A stretch of DNA of 64,000 nt, taken from Meghimatium bilineatum. Taxonomy: Eukaryota > Mollusca > Gastropoda > Stylommatophora > Philomycidae. Where the stretch lies: contig CM067298.1 in the NCBI GenBank assembly GCA_034231615.1, positions 28,116,483 through 28,180,482 of the forward strand, given 5' to 3'. The stretch's first letter is position 1. Each line of letters opens with the position of its first letter. Of the stretch, positions 46,700 through 56,909 are shown piece by piece. Made by a program: the position numbers and the translations under genes. The notes under the pieces are model-generated. The model worked only from the letters and a program-made list of their open reading frames with translations. It made no database searches and had not been told where the DNA came from.

Positions 46700-48775
46700 A
46701 TGAATGAACATCACTTCTTTCTTATATATTGAGATGACGTTTTCTTTTTAAAAAGTAATCGCATTTAGGGACGTTATGGATAATTCGCAATTGTGGGCGA
46801 GTGATTGACTGTTGCCAAGGATATGTTTAAACACTCTGAAACTTATATGTGTCCACGTTTTTTGATTAACAATTTCCCCTGTCACCAGTAACTTACATTA
46901 GTATTTTTTCCATGATGTTACAGCTCAAAACTATCGCATCTTTTTTTGTTGAGACTTTGTTTTACAGCTCATCTTCTTCCATATTGAATATCCTTAAAAC
47001 TTCTGAACATGTATTATAACGCTGTCCATGACATTTCCTTAATACTTCTGAACATGTATTATAGCGCTGTCCATGACATTCTTAATATGTCCATGGAACG
47101 TCTCATTTCAAAGGATCACTATTTTATTGTTCCATAAATGGTTACTTGAAATATGTTTACTCTTATCAGATACAAATCAGTTAAACTCCTGTTTCCGTGA
47201 CAAAGAGTTTTCCTTTCAGCTCTAGTTTTGATATCTTTATTACACTTGTTCTCACTAACTTCTTTCTCAATAAATGCTTATTTGCTGCTATACAATTTAT
47301 CAACTATTCATGAAAAGTGAAAAATATAGATTTGAATAGTGGGCAGTAAAATGTTTTCTCCATCAGCTTTGCATCCTCCGCTGTCTTTTCTTTAGGTACA
47401 ACAGTTGCTGCAGGAGACATCATCAATCCACCATGATGCTAACTATGTTCATATCATCTGTATATATTCTAGATACATCTATGCTAGATATATCGATACT
47501 AGATACATTTATGCTAGATACAGTATGCTAGATGTAGTTGGTAATTCATAGCCCGCTATTACTGTTCATTTATTCTAGTAAACGTCTCTTTGTCCTCACA
47601 GGTAACGTTCTCATGTAAAGTGGTATCTGATATGTCGGTCAATTACTCTTTCACTTTTATCACAATATCTCTGCCATCATTTTACAATCCATATTGGAGA
47701 TATTATCTCAGTTCCAGCTTTTCAAAATTTAACCTATTACACAATTTATGCTTTAACATGATATAAATATGTTTGATGAATATTTCAAGGGTATCATATA
47801 TCTGGGTTTGCATAATACGCACATAAAAACATTAGACACGGATCATTGTCTATATGTATATTTTAGGGAAATGAATATATTTAAAAAAATACAAATTGAA
47901 TATATAAATCGACTAAAGTTGTATCAATATTGAATATTTCATTTTAAAAAGCTAACTAAGTGAAACTAAGAAAAATATACAAAATATGCAAAATGCACAA
48001 ACAATTTTTATTTACACAATTCTTTGACGAAAAAAGTTTTTAGAAATTTAAATATATTCATAATATCAGACTGCATCATGTATCATCCTGAACTTTTCAA
48101 ATGGTTCATAGAAATACATCTGACTTTAAGGGGAAACAACCGTTATACTTCCTAACACAACAATAACCAAGACTATGAGTTGAATTGGTTTGCTGTACTA
48201 TACAACTATACCATGTAATCTAGGGTTAAACAAAATAAAAATAGTATGCCATGATATGCCTGGGCTATGAAATCTTGTTGAAAGCAAGGACGTATCGGTA
48301 TATGTGTAGTGAGTTTCAGTGGGAGGCCTAGCCAGTGAAAAGGGAGATTTATTCACTGATCGAAAAACTAAACATAGAATATAATTAAGAATTACTAGCC
48401 ATACCAACGAAATAACACTAACACGTTTCTCAGTTTTGTAGGAACAATATCACAATCCAACTATCAGAACCACCATAAACAACAACTATGCTATTAGGGA
48501 ACTGAGTACTCTCCGAAATAACACAATAGTACAATAGTATGCAACTTTATTGAAGATAATGTAACCTAAAGAAGTGTGGATACAAGTACTGAATGATAAG
48601 AAACCAGATCAGTGAAGAATGGAGGTTCTTAAGTTTACATAAAATATAAAGAAAAAGATAATGATTCCAAATCTTCGCCAACTGAAATATTCTGCTACAG
48701 TAACTATGAAAAAGTGTAGGTCCTAAATATTGCTAAAGAAATAATTAAAAACACAATAAGCCAGTATCAAAAGCT
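46700..48775. other. No gene seen; two small duplications
   Basis: A 46-bp unit containing CTTCTGAACATGTATTATA and GCGCTGTCCATGACATT is duplicated at 46997-47083. CTAGATA-CAT-TATG variants repeat at 47466-47535. Otherwise AT-rich and featureless. Confidence 0.55.
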
Positions 48776-48786
48776 ATTTTTTACAG

Positions 48787-49176
48787 ATGAAATGTCTATC
48801 CTACAAGCCCTTGTTGACCAAAAAGATCACCAATGTAGCCATCCTTAGAGAAATGAATGTAAAAGAAAACTGGCTAAACAGCATAATTCTATCCAGAAAA
48901 CTACAATATTTTGACCATATCAAACACTATGACAACCTAGAGAAGACCATAATGGAAAGAATGATGCCAGTGAGACAAACAAGAGGCAGACCAGGAAGAT
49001 GGTGGACACAAGATATCAAAGACTACCTGAATTTGACAGTAACAGAAGCAGGAAGACTGGCGCAAGATAAACAGAAGTTTCGAAAGGCTGAGAAGAATGA
49101 TGCATCCTGTTCAGGATATCACCTGATAAAGATGATGATTACTACACATCTGTGTACAGTATGGAGTGTCACCTAG
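48787..49176 (+). pseudogene. LINE-B C-terminal fragment
   Basis: An ORF of 129 codons covers the C-terminus: KKITNVAILREMNVKENWL, RKLQYFDHIKHYDNLEKTI, TRGRPGRWWTQDIKDYLNLT and EAGRLAQDKQKFRKAEK. It is collinear with 41139-41345 on the other strand (RKLQYFGHVKRHDGPEK, TRGRPRRKWTQDIKDHLNMT). The first residues come from the EMKCLS... block. The frame is open but the RT core and endonuclease are missing, so it is a 5'-truncated copy. Confidence 0.85.
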
Positions 49177-49384
49177 ACCTACTGTCCTGAGCATGCTAGA
49201 ATACGCTGTAGTGAGAATTGGGTGGACTTATATATAAAACATCAATAGAGGCAAAGTGGGATGAGAAGAATATATAAACAATGAGTCACAAGAACTATCA
49301 ACATGAATAATTCTTCATACTCTAGAGGAATCTGAGCCCCTATAGGTTTTGCAATTATGATATCAGCTCATATCGATACAGAAA

Positions 49385-50520
49385 ATGGGAAGAATGCAAA
49401 CACTTGGCGACCGCAGAGACACAAAAGTACTAATTCAAACAGAAAATTTTCAGTGTATGCCACGTCATCCAATGAAGGAAAGATTCCAAAATCTAGAAAT
49501 GGGGCGACTGAAAAGAAGCAGCTTTATCCATCAATCTAAACGAATCCGTAGACAACTTACAAACCTACCTGAAGTTGACAGCCCCTTAAGGTCTATACCA
49601 GAACAAACCCCGTGGAGTGAAAGGCATGGGATGCCAATATACATTCAGACCCATGTGAAAGGAATACTTAGCGAGGACGAACAGAACAGTGTGCAGCGAA
49701 GGACAGTCACCATCAGTTTCCTGGATGAGGAATATCCACAAGATATATGGGTCAGAGTATACACAGATGGGTCACCACAGAATGATGTGAGGAATGGAGG
49801 AGCAGGTGTATATATAGAATATCCACACAAGCCTAGAGATACAATCAGAACACCGAGAGGGAAATTCTGCAATAATTATGATGCAGAAATCCAGGCAAAT
49901 AGTGTGGCAGCTAAATAACTGCTGAACAACTCTGGCCTACAGCCTGTGGTATTCCTGACAGATGCAAGGTCAGTGCTTCAAGCTCTCCAGTCTGGAAAAC
50001 TAACAGACTTGAAAAAACTACTTAGCGAATTGTCTTACCAGTATAGGGTAACCATGCAGCGGATACCCTCTCACTGTGGAATATCAGGAAATGAAAAAGC
50101 AGACCAACTGGCTAAGGAAGGTGCTGCCGAAGACCAACCAGATATACCAATTACCTACCGTCAGAAAAAAACAACAGATGATCAAGTCAATGAGAAAAAC
50201 ACAAACACCAACACAAGATGACTATCCCATTATGAACAGATCAGAACAAGTTATAATTCTACGTCTCAGAAAAGGACAAAACCGACTCCGCTGTCACATG
50301 TACACAAAGTTCAAGATTAGCAACACAGCCATGTGTACATGTGGACAGGCAGCACAGAGTGCCAAACATATACTTCAAGAGTGTTCTGAGCATGCAACGC
50401 TGAAGCAGTCATATTAGCCAGAGGAAACAACACTAGAATCAAAGCTCTATGGGACACTGAATGAACTACAAAAGACAGTGAGTTTTATTAAGGAGACAGA
50501 ATTACAGATATAGACATGTT
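49385..50520 (+). pseudogene. LINE-E 3' end: RNase H plus zinc knuckle
   Basis: RNase H of a non-LTR polyprotein. It has RVYTDGSPQNDVRNGGAGVY (Asp), YDAEIQANSVAAK (Glu), FLTDARSVLQALQ (Asp) and PSHCGISGNEKADQLAKEG (His/Asp). A single TAA at 49916-49918 splits an otherwise continuous frame (49385-50221). After a frameshift near 50200 come ILRLRKGQNRLRCHMYTKF and CTCGQAAQSAKHILQECSEH, a CxC...H...C knuckle, then SKLYGTLNELQKTVSFI. This order is typical of I/Ingi/Jockey-group elements. The element ends in GAACGAAAGAAGAAGAAGAA and a (AAT)n tract. RT and endonuclease are absent. Confidence 0.88.
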
Positions 50521-50555
50521 TCAAGTGAACGAAAGAAGAAGAAGAAGCTCATACC

Positions 50556-50598
50556 GATAATAATAATAATAATAATAATAGCAATAACAATAACAATA
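50556..50598. repeat. (AAT)n / (AAC)n microsatellite
   Basis: AAT run followed by AACAATAACAATAAC, just beyond the LINE-E 3' end. Confidence 0.95.
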
Positions 50599-50994
50599 AC
50601 TTCATTGACCGTGTAAGTCGTATGGTGCCACACTGGAGACAACATCACACAGACACAAAAACGCCATTCATATTATGCAATGAGTGGTTTTTTTTCATTA
50701 GACACAACTCTTCTCGGTGACTAATATCATCTCCAGAACTTCCCGTATCGTCAACAAGCATATAACATTAATATATTTCTCGTTAGGAATACAAGGAAAC
50801 TATACGGCATGCTATAGTGTTATGTATCAATTCTCAAACAATGATCTTTCAGGCCACGCATAGATCATGTTTTACTATATTTTAATATGTACATGATGCA
50901 CAGTGAACGGGATATATATCGTTTCATGCTACGGTGTCGCAAATATCGGCGTTTATCAAGAGACGTTGCCAGTGATGCCCCGATATTGAACCAC
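50599..50994. other. No gene seen
   Basis: AT-rich, no recognisable content. Confidence 0.4.
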
Positions 50995-50996
50995 TA

Positions 50997-51235
50997 GTTC
51001 AGTACTATTCTAGAGATGGTTAGTTCAGTACTATTCTAGAGAGAGCTAGTTCAGTACTATTCTAGCGAGGGTTAGTTCAATACTATTCTAGATAGGGTTA
51101 GTTCAGTACTATTCTAGAGAGGGCTAGTTCAGTACTATTCTAGAGAGGGCTAGTTCAGTACTATTCTAGAGAGGGCTAGTTTAGTACTATTCTAGAGATG
51201 GCTAGTTCGGTACTATTCTAGAGATGGCTAGTTAT
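50997..51235. repeat. 26-bp minisatellite, 9 copies
   Basis: Units TTCAGTACTATTCTAGAGAG + GGCTAG, contiguous without spacers. Confidence 0.97.
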
Positions 51236-51352
51236 TTACTATAAATGAAATCTTCACTGCTTGATTATACCAACCGACTGTTTATGTGAAGCCGTATCAT
51301 GAGTTTATGTATCCAGATGACCGTGATCTACAACATACAGAAAAGTATGTAT

Positions 51353-51360
51353 GTTATGAT
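51353..51360. repeat. hAT target-site duplication (left)
   Basis: GTTATGAT, identical to 53827-53834. An 8-bp duplication is the hallmark of the hAT superfamily. Confidence 0.92.
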
Positions 51361-51380
51361 TAGGGATCGGATTTTTATGA
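51361..51380 (+). repeat. hAT terminal inverted repeat, left
   Basis: TAGGGATCGGATTTTTATGA; mismatches to the other end at positions 6 and 16 only. Confidence 0.93.
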
Positions 51381-51475
51381 CCTAAAAATCCTGAAATATG
51401 ACATGCAAATATGACCTAAAAAAGGCAAAGTATGACCTAAAATATGCTAAATATGCCGAAATATGACCATAAGGT
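51381..51475. promoter_or_regulatory. hAT subterminal repeat cluster, left
   Basis: TATGACCTAAA occurs at the TIR edge and again twice. AATATGACATG, AAATATGCT and AAATATGACC are interleaved. Clustered short repeats near the ends of hAT elements commonly bind transposase; the role here is inferred. Confidence 0.6.
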
Positions 51476-51604
51476 TTTTCCTCATTTATGAACCAAAAAA
51501 AAACGCAAATTATTATTGTTTGCATGTTTTACGCATTACATAGTAGTCATAGTACCTACATAGTAGTAATACTTAACAAAGCATGTATAAAAACACTTAC
51601 AACA

Positions 51605-51610
51605 TTTATT
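51605..51610 (-). promoter_or_regulatory. Polyadenylation signal of hAT transposase
   Basis: AATAAA on the minus strand begins two bases after the transposase stop codon (51613-51615). Position and hexamer fit a compact transposon gene; not proven. Confidence 0.4.
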
Positions 51611-51612
51611 CC

Positions 51613-53112
51613 TCAGTTTTCATTGTTTGTACAATTGCAACCGACAACAACATGCATTTTTAGAGTTTCAAATTTGAACGATCGTCGATTGTCACTGAGA
51701 ATTGTTTTATATTTTGAAAAACTTCGTTCTACATCACATGATGTCACAGGGGCAAATCTAAATAATGTCAGATCATTTGCTGAAAGTTCAGGTTCATCTT
51801 CTTGAAATGTTGCATGTTTACCACTAAGTATGTCTGCAATTTTGCACAATGAGAAATAACCAGAATTTCTATGAAGAACACTTTCTAATTTTACTTTAAT
51901 CCTGTTGCTTACTTCACCACGTGATCCATTTATTTCTGTTTGAATTTGTTTCACAATATCTAATGCATCATAAAGTGCAGTCCCTTCGCTTTCCAGACGT
52001 TTTATTGCTTTTGAAATTGCCGAAAAGTTTGACTTTATATAAGTCAGATTTTGTGATAGTCTGGTAGAAAATAAGCTTTGCACTGCTTGTATTGATGTTG
52101 CGTCGTCTTTGTTTAGGGCATTAAATATTTTAATTAGTGTTGAATAGTTGTCACAGTAATATTTTACAGCGTCCAGCCATGTACCCCAACGTGTAAGGAT
52201 AGGTTGTGGAGGAAGTGGTAGTTGAGGAGCTTCTTCTTTGAATTTTTGTACTCGAAGAGGAGCCTTGATGAATATTTTTTTCCCATTTGAAATAAGCTTG
52301 TCCACATCAGGAAAATTACCTCGAACTTCCTCAGCTACTCGATGCAGTGCATGAGCAAGGCAAGTAATATGGATCAATTTCGGGTAGAGAATTTGAAGTC
52401 CTTTAGCAGCCTTTTTCATATAGGGAGCAGCATCTGTTATTAATAGAAGGATATTATTTCTTTCTATTCCATTTGGCCACAACAGCTTCATGGAATTATC
52501 AAATAGAACAGCTATGGAGGTATGATTTGTTCTTTCAAGAACTTCACAGTTAAGGACACATTTTTCTCCTGGTTGATCTCCTTTTAAAGTTCCAACTATA
52601 ACATTTGCGACAAACCTGCAATCTACATCAGTAGTCTCGTCTAAGGAAACCCATATCTTGTTATCTACAATAGAATTTCTAATTTTATTTAACATGTCCT
52701 CATAACATTTGGAGAGATAATTTTTCCTTAAAGTAGATTCATATGGGATAGGATGGCTAGTGTATTTCTCCAGAAATTGTCGGAAATATTGATTTTGCTA
52801 TTTATTTAAAGGGATATGACACAAATCTTTATAAAAACCGGTCTCTGTGTTTCCCGAAGAAGAAGAGGAAGTAGCAGAACATTTTTCAAGTAATAAACTT
52901 TGTCTTCCTTCCATTTTAGAAAGTCTACTTAAACATTTCATATGTTTAGAAGTATTGCAATGTTGTTGCACATTAAACCGTTTTCCAGCTGTAACCTTGA
53001 CCTCACACAGTGTACAGTACAATATTTCTCCATCGGTACTAAATACTTTTGAACCAAATTCCTGCACAAATTTACGCAACTTTGCACCATTAGAATTAGA
53101 CACTTTAGGCAT
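51613..53112 (-). pseudogene. hAT transposase (CGGBP1-like BED finger), one nonsense codon
   Basis: DNA transposase that would excise and reinsert the surrounding element. It starts at MPKVSNSNGAK (53112). A BED/CGGBP1-like finger follows: C33-x2-C36 and H51-x5-H57 in YCTLCEV...QQHCNTSKH. A TAG at 52798-52800 interrupts the frame, and reading continues in the same frame (QYFRQFLEKYTSHPIP...). After the second Met (52695) come the hAT blocks: WVSLDETTD (Asp19 of that part), LLLITDAAPYM (Asp88), TCLAH (CxxH), TRWGTW, and the C-terminal dimerisation block VTSCDVERSFSKYK. Full reading length is 500 codons including the stop. The TAG plus an apparently short spacer after KDLCHIP are the only visible defects. 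It resembles genes annotated as CGGBP1-like in many animals, hence transposon rather than host gene. Confidence 0.9.
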
Positions 53113-53256
53113 CGTAAAACAAAGTTATTCCAGTGAATCAACCATAAACAATATAAAATATAACACTATTATTAAGACTATTATATAACTATGAGCTAGA
53201 GCACGAGATCATGTAGTCACTGTTGCAAATGGCAAATTAATAATTGTAACATACAA

Positions 53257-53643
53257 ATGGGCGCCAAACGGTTTAAATTGAAACTGGAAGTTTTAACAAA
53301 TCCAGGAATATTCGCTCTTGACGTTGAAACATTTGAAAGTGTTTCCTACAATTTACTTTCGAAACAAAACCCAGAAAATTCTTTTGAAGTATTGAGCGGA
53401 TGTCACTCCCTTTTTGATTCTCAGATGCCGACTGACATCAAAGAGTTGACTGATGTCTTCCCTTCCCTACAGTCGCATGAAAGACACACATGCATATTCA
53501 CTAATACACACATTCAGAAATATAGCCAATCCTCACAATTTGTCTCTAAACATAGTTTAAGATGTGCTAACATTGATAAGCAAACGGAGTACACCAGAAC
53601 GTTGAGTACACCAGAAAATATGCAAAATATGACCAAAATATGA
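53257..53643 (+). CDS. Unrecognised 128-codon ORF inside hAT, divergent
   Basis: Starts MGAKRFKLKLEVL and is open for 128 codons on the strand opposite to the transposase, within the same element. It ends in the right subterminal AAATATG cluster. Segments such as DVETFESVSYNLL and DVFPSLQSHERHTC look more protein-like than neighbouring AT-rich ORFs, but I recognise no family. CTTCCCTACAG near 53460-53472 resembles a 3' splice site, so part could be a captured exon. It may equally be chance. Confidence 0.25.
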   Translation: MGAKRFKLKLEVLTNPGIFALDVETFESVSYNLLSKQNPENSFEVLSGCHSLFDSQMPTDIKELTDVFPSLQSHERHTCIFTNTHIQKYSQSSQFVSKHSLRCANIDKQTEYTRTLSTPENMQNMTKI

Positions 53644-53806
53644 CCTAAATCTCCAATTTCAGGCAAAATATGACCTCATAAAAATTAAGGTCAAAATATG
53701 CATTTATATGACAAATAAAAACAGCTTAAAATTGTTGAGAAATGCTTGAAACATGTAGAAATTAACTTAAAACTGAAAATATGCTTCATGAAAAAAATAT
53801 GACATT
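53615..53806. promoter_or_regulatory. hAT subterminal repeat cluster, right
   Basis: AAAATATGACC, AAAATATGACCTAAA, AAAATATGACCTCA, GGTCAAAATATGC, ATATGAC and GAAAATATGC recur within 190 bp, mirroring the left end. Confidence 0.6.
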
Positions 53807-53826
53807 TCATGAAAATCCGAGCCCTA
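53807..53826 (-). repeat. hAT terminal inverted repeat, right
   Basis: TCATGAAAATCCGAGCCCTA, inverted relative to 51361-51380 with 18/20 identity. Confidence 0.93.
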
Positions 53827-53834
53827 GTTATGAT
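53827..53834. repeat. hAT target-site duplication (right)
   Basis: GTTATGAT, identical to 51353-51360. Confidence 0.92.
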
Positions 53835-54407
53835 ACAGAAAAGTGAAAACAAAACACTTGAGGTGACATAAGGATGTTAATGTTGTTGTACATAACATTC
53901 AATAAATATGTTAATATTTAACTGTGTACTATGTGTACACTTAAAATCTGCATGTAATCATTAACAACTGAATACAATAAATCAGGAACATTTTTATGTC
54001 AACACGCTTTCTCAAACTATAACTTTTTCCTGGAACTGTTTCTACCTTTGTCAATGGCCGCCGTTACTGCGTTTTTAGAAAGCGATGAAACACAAAGATG
54101 TGACGTCATGTGTGAATGCAATCTATTACTGTTCCTTTTAATTAAAAAAACTGTTTAATTAACAACGGTTGATGTATTATTATTTTGCACAAAATGATGT
54201 TTATGCAGTCTAGACTTGATAATTAATTTATACGTATAATATGTCAAACAGTATCAATTGTGTTTAACAGTAATCGTTTCAGAAGAGCCAAGTTGTGTTT
54301 TCACAGATAAATAAGTGCAAATAAATCAGGTCAATTAATGATGACACTTAAGTAATAAAACTAAATGGTCATAAATTATATCATACATATAGATAAACAA
54401 TAAACCC
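53835..54407. other. No gene seen
   Basis: AT-rich, no recognisable content. Confidence 0.45.
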
Positions 54408-54535
54408 ATGTGATGTTAGGTTCCGAAGGGGGAGTAAAGAATAGCACCACGTTTTACCTCCATGCATGTTGTTAGAGGAGATTCAGGAGTTTGTGGTATG
54501 GCGCTGGTTGTCCTATGTCATATAGGCTCATCACT
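54408..54535 (+). mobile_element. SINE-1 5' half, truncated
   Basis: GGTTCCGAAGGGGGAGTAAAG, CCATGCATGTTGTTAGAGGAG and GTCATATAGGCTCA match the first half of SINE-1. The copy stops at 54535 where SINE-3 starts. Confidence 0.65.
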
Positions 54536-54655
54536 TTCTAGGAAATAAAAATACTTTAATTGTGGGTGGCCATCACTTTCTGAAGGATGCACAGTTACCT
54601 GCTGTGGTATTAGAAACTGGTACCTTCCTCGAAGGAGAAGCTCTCCGGCACATAT
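54536..54655 (-). mobile_element. SINE-3 copy, partial
   Basis: TTTCTAGGAAATAAA, CATCACTTTCTGAAGGATGC, ACAGTTACCTGCTGTGG and AACTGGTACCTT follow the SINE-3 order. The head runs into a TA tract (54653-54668), as in the copy at 26800. Confidence 0.65.
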
Positions 54656-54809
54656 ATATATATATATACCTTAGAAATACCTAAGTAATGAAGATAGGAG
54701 GAACATAAAGAAAACATGCATATATATATATATCATCAAAATTAAAGAGATTTACATACAGGGTTCACAAAAACATATACCTAAGAAAACAAAGAAGAGA
54801 CAAACATAT

Positions 54810-56660
54810 ATAACGGACAGTACCACGAAGCTAGTGGAAGAAAGAAGGAAAGTCAAGCCCAACAACAATAACAACAGCCATGCATTATACAATCAACTCA
54901 CAAGAGAAATAAAAAGACAAATTAGACAGGATAAACAACAATTTATCAAGGACTCCTGCAAAAACATAGAGGACCTGTACGAAGGAGGAAAAAATGAAAG
55001 ACATGGTTCTCGCAGCAGATACCATAAAGAGCAAAACATATAAAACATCTATGCGAGTCATCAAAGACAAATTAGGAAACACCCTTACAGAGCAATGTGA
55101 TATTTTAGAAAGGTGGAAAGAATACTGTAAAGAAATGTACTCAGAGTCACCCCAAACTGACTCAGGGAGCCAAATAAACAGACAGAAATACACAAGAACC
55201 AGAGCTTACAATAGAAGAAATTAGATCAGCAATCCACAGTTTGAAGAGAGGAAAAGCAGCAGGTTGTGACGACATAACAGTTGAAATGATTCAAGCCGGG
55301 GGCGAAAGCAGCGTAAACATATTTTGTCAGCTATGCAATAAGATCTGGAGAACAGAAACTTGGCCAAGGGACTGGAAACGTTCAGTATACATATCAATAC
55401 CCAAAAGCGGTGATATGCAAATATGTTCAAATTATAGAACAATCGCCTTGATCAGCCAAGCCAGTAAAATACTATTGCACGTTATAAAGAAAATAATACA
55501 TAACAAGATGGAGGATGAGATCCACGAAGCGCAAGCAGGTTACAGAACTGGCAGAGGCACGAGAGATCATATATTTAACATGAGGATGATCATAGAGAAA
55601 TGTAGAGAGTATAACATAGAATTACATGCATGCTTCATAGACTACACCAAAGCATTCGACTGTGTCAATCACAATCAATTATGGGAAATAATGAACGATA
55701 TGGGTTTCCCAAAACACATTACACGACTAATAGCAGAGCTGAATAAAGATCAAGAAGCAGCGGTAAAATTTGAAGGTGCAAGATCGGAGTGGTTCAATGT
55801 ACAGAAAGGAGGAAGACAAGGCTTTCTCCATACTTGTTCAACATCTATGCGGAAAATATAATGAGAAACATGAGACAAGAAACAATGAAGCCTGATTTCA
55901 GACCCATACATATAGGAGGGCTGCAGATACCAGAAATTAGATATGCAGACGACACAGTGCTATTAACAACAAACGAACACGACCTACTGAACATAATTAA
56001 GTCAACCCAAAAGTTTAGCGAACAGCAAAACATGTTCTTAAATATGAAAAAGACAAAAATAATGGCAACTGACAAAACTAAATCAAGTCCCAAAATTAAT
56101 ATTGAGAACTGCAATTTGGAAGAAGTGACACATTTTGATTATTTAGGAACTAATATAAACAATGAGGGGGACTGCGCAGTTGAGATCAAGTGAAGAACGG
56201 CAATGGCGCTGGCAAAATTAAAACAGATAAAGAAACTATGGCAAGGTACTAACATACGAACCAAATTGTTTTTACTAAGAACATGTGTATTTCCTGTGGC
56301 GACATATGGATGTGAAGCATGGACACTAAATAAAACAGTGACCAAGAGAATAACATCATTTTAATTAAAGTGTTATAGTAGAGTTTTGAGAATACCATGG
56401 ACAGCGAAGAAAACAAATCAGGAGGTGTTACGAACAATTAACGTCCAGGAAGGCTGGCTTCTGAACACTATATTAAAGAAAAAGTTAGCTTTTTTCGGTC
56501 ATATTAAGAGACACGACGGCATGGAGTGAGTGTTAATGGAGGGGATGATAGAAGGCAACAGGGGCAAAGGCCGACCAAGACGCCGTTGGACAAAAGACAT
56601 TCAAGAATGCCTGCACATGTCACTGGAAGATGCAGCGCAACTTGCTCAAGACCGCGTAAA
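54810..56660 (+). pseudogene. LINE-B reverse transcriptase, nearly complete, no endonuclease
   Basis: The linker reads YNQLTREIKRQIRQDKQQF, CKNIEDLYEGGK and ERWKEYCKEMY. The RT follows: GKAAGCDDITVEMIQAG, SIPKSGD...NYRTIALIS, CFIDYTKAFDCVNHNQLW (catalytic Asp), KGGRQG, SPYLFNIYAENIMR, IRYADDTVLL (YADD at 55942-55953) and HFDYLGTNINNEGD. The C-terminus is CVFPVATYGCEAWTLNK, FFGHIKRHDGME, GKGRPRRRWTKDIQE and LEDAAQLAQDRV. Defects: frameshifts near 54990 and 55220, a deletion after GRQG at about 55827 shifting frame, and a TGA at 56191-56193. The N-terminal APE endonuclease expected in RTE-like elements is missing upstream. Confidence 0.9.
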
Positions 56661-56909
56661 CATATACAGGTTTATGCACCAACTTCAACAGCAGAAATTC
56701 AAGAAATAGATGCATTTTATGATCAGTTACAGGTAACAATTGATAAAACTAACAAGTACGACATATTGATAATTATGGGAGATTTTAACGCCAAAGTTGG
56801 AGAAAGTAGGCTAGTATACGAGCTCAAAGTGAAAGGAAGTTTCGGTTTGGGAGAAAGAAACGATCAAGGAGAAACACTAATTCAATTCTGTTTAGAAAAC
56901 AACTTAGTC

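Larger units (their letters stand above)
51361..53826 (-). mobile_element. hAT DNA transposon, structurally complete (2466 bp)
   Basis: The left terminus is TAGGGATCGGATTTTTATGA. The reverse complement of the right terminus is TAGGGCTCGGATTTTCATGA, so 18 of 20 positions match. Both ends are bounded by the exact 8-bp repeat GTTATGAT. The subterminal 100-200 bp on both sides are packed with TATGACC/AAATATG motifs, probable transposase binding repeats. Inside, on the minus strand, is a single-exon transposase with a BED-type finger. One in-frame stop suggests the copy is no longer autonomous, but the well-preserved ends suggest a comparatively recent insertion. Confidence 0.95.

Noticed and set aside
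50997-51235. CRISPR-like appearance of the 26-bp array
   Set aside because: Contiguous units, no spacers.
51613-53112. Host CGGBP1-like gene
   Set aside because: It lies between inverted termini and an 8-bp duplication and carries hAT transposase blocks, so it is the element's own gene.
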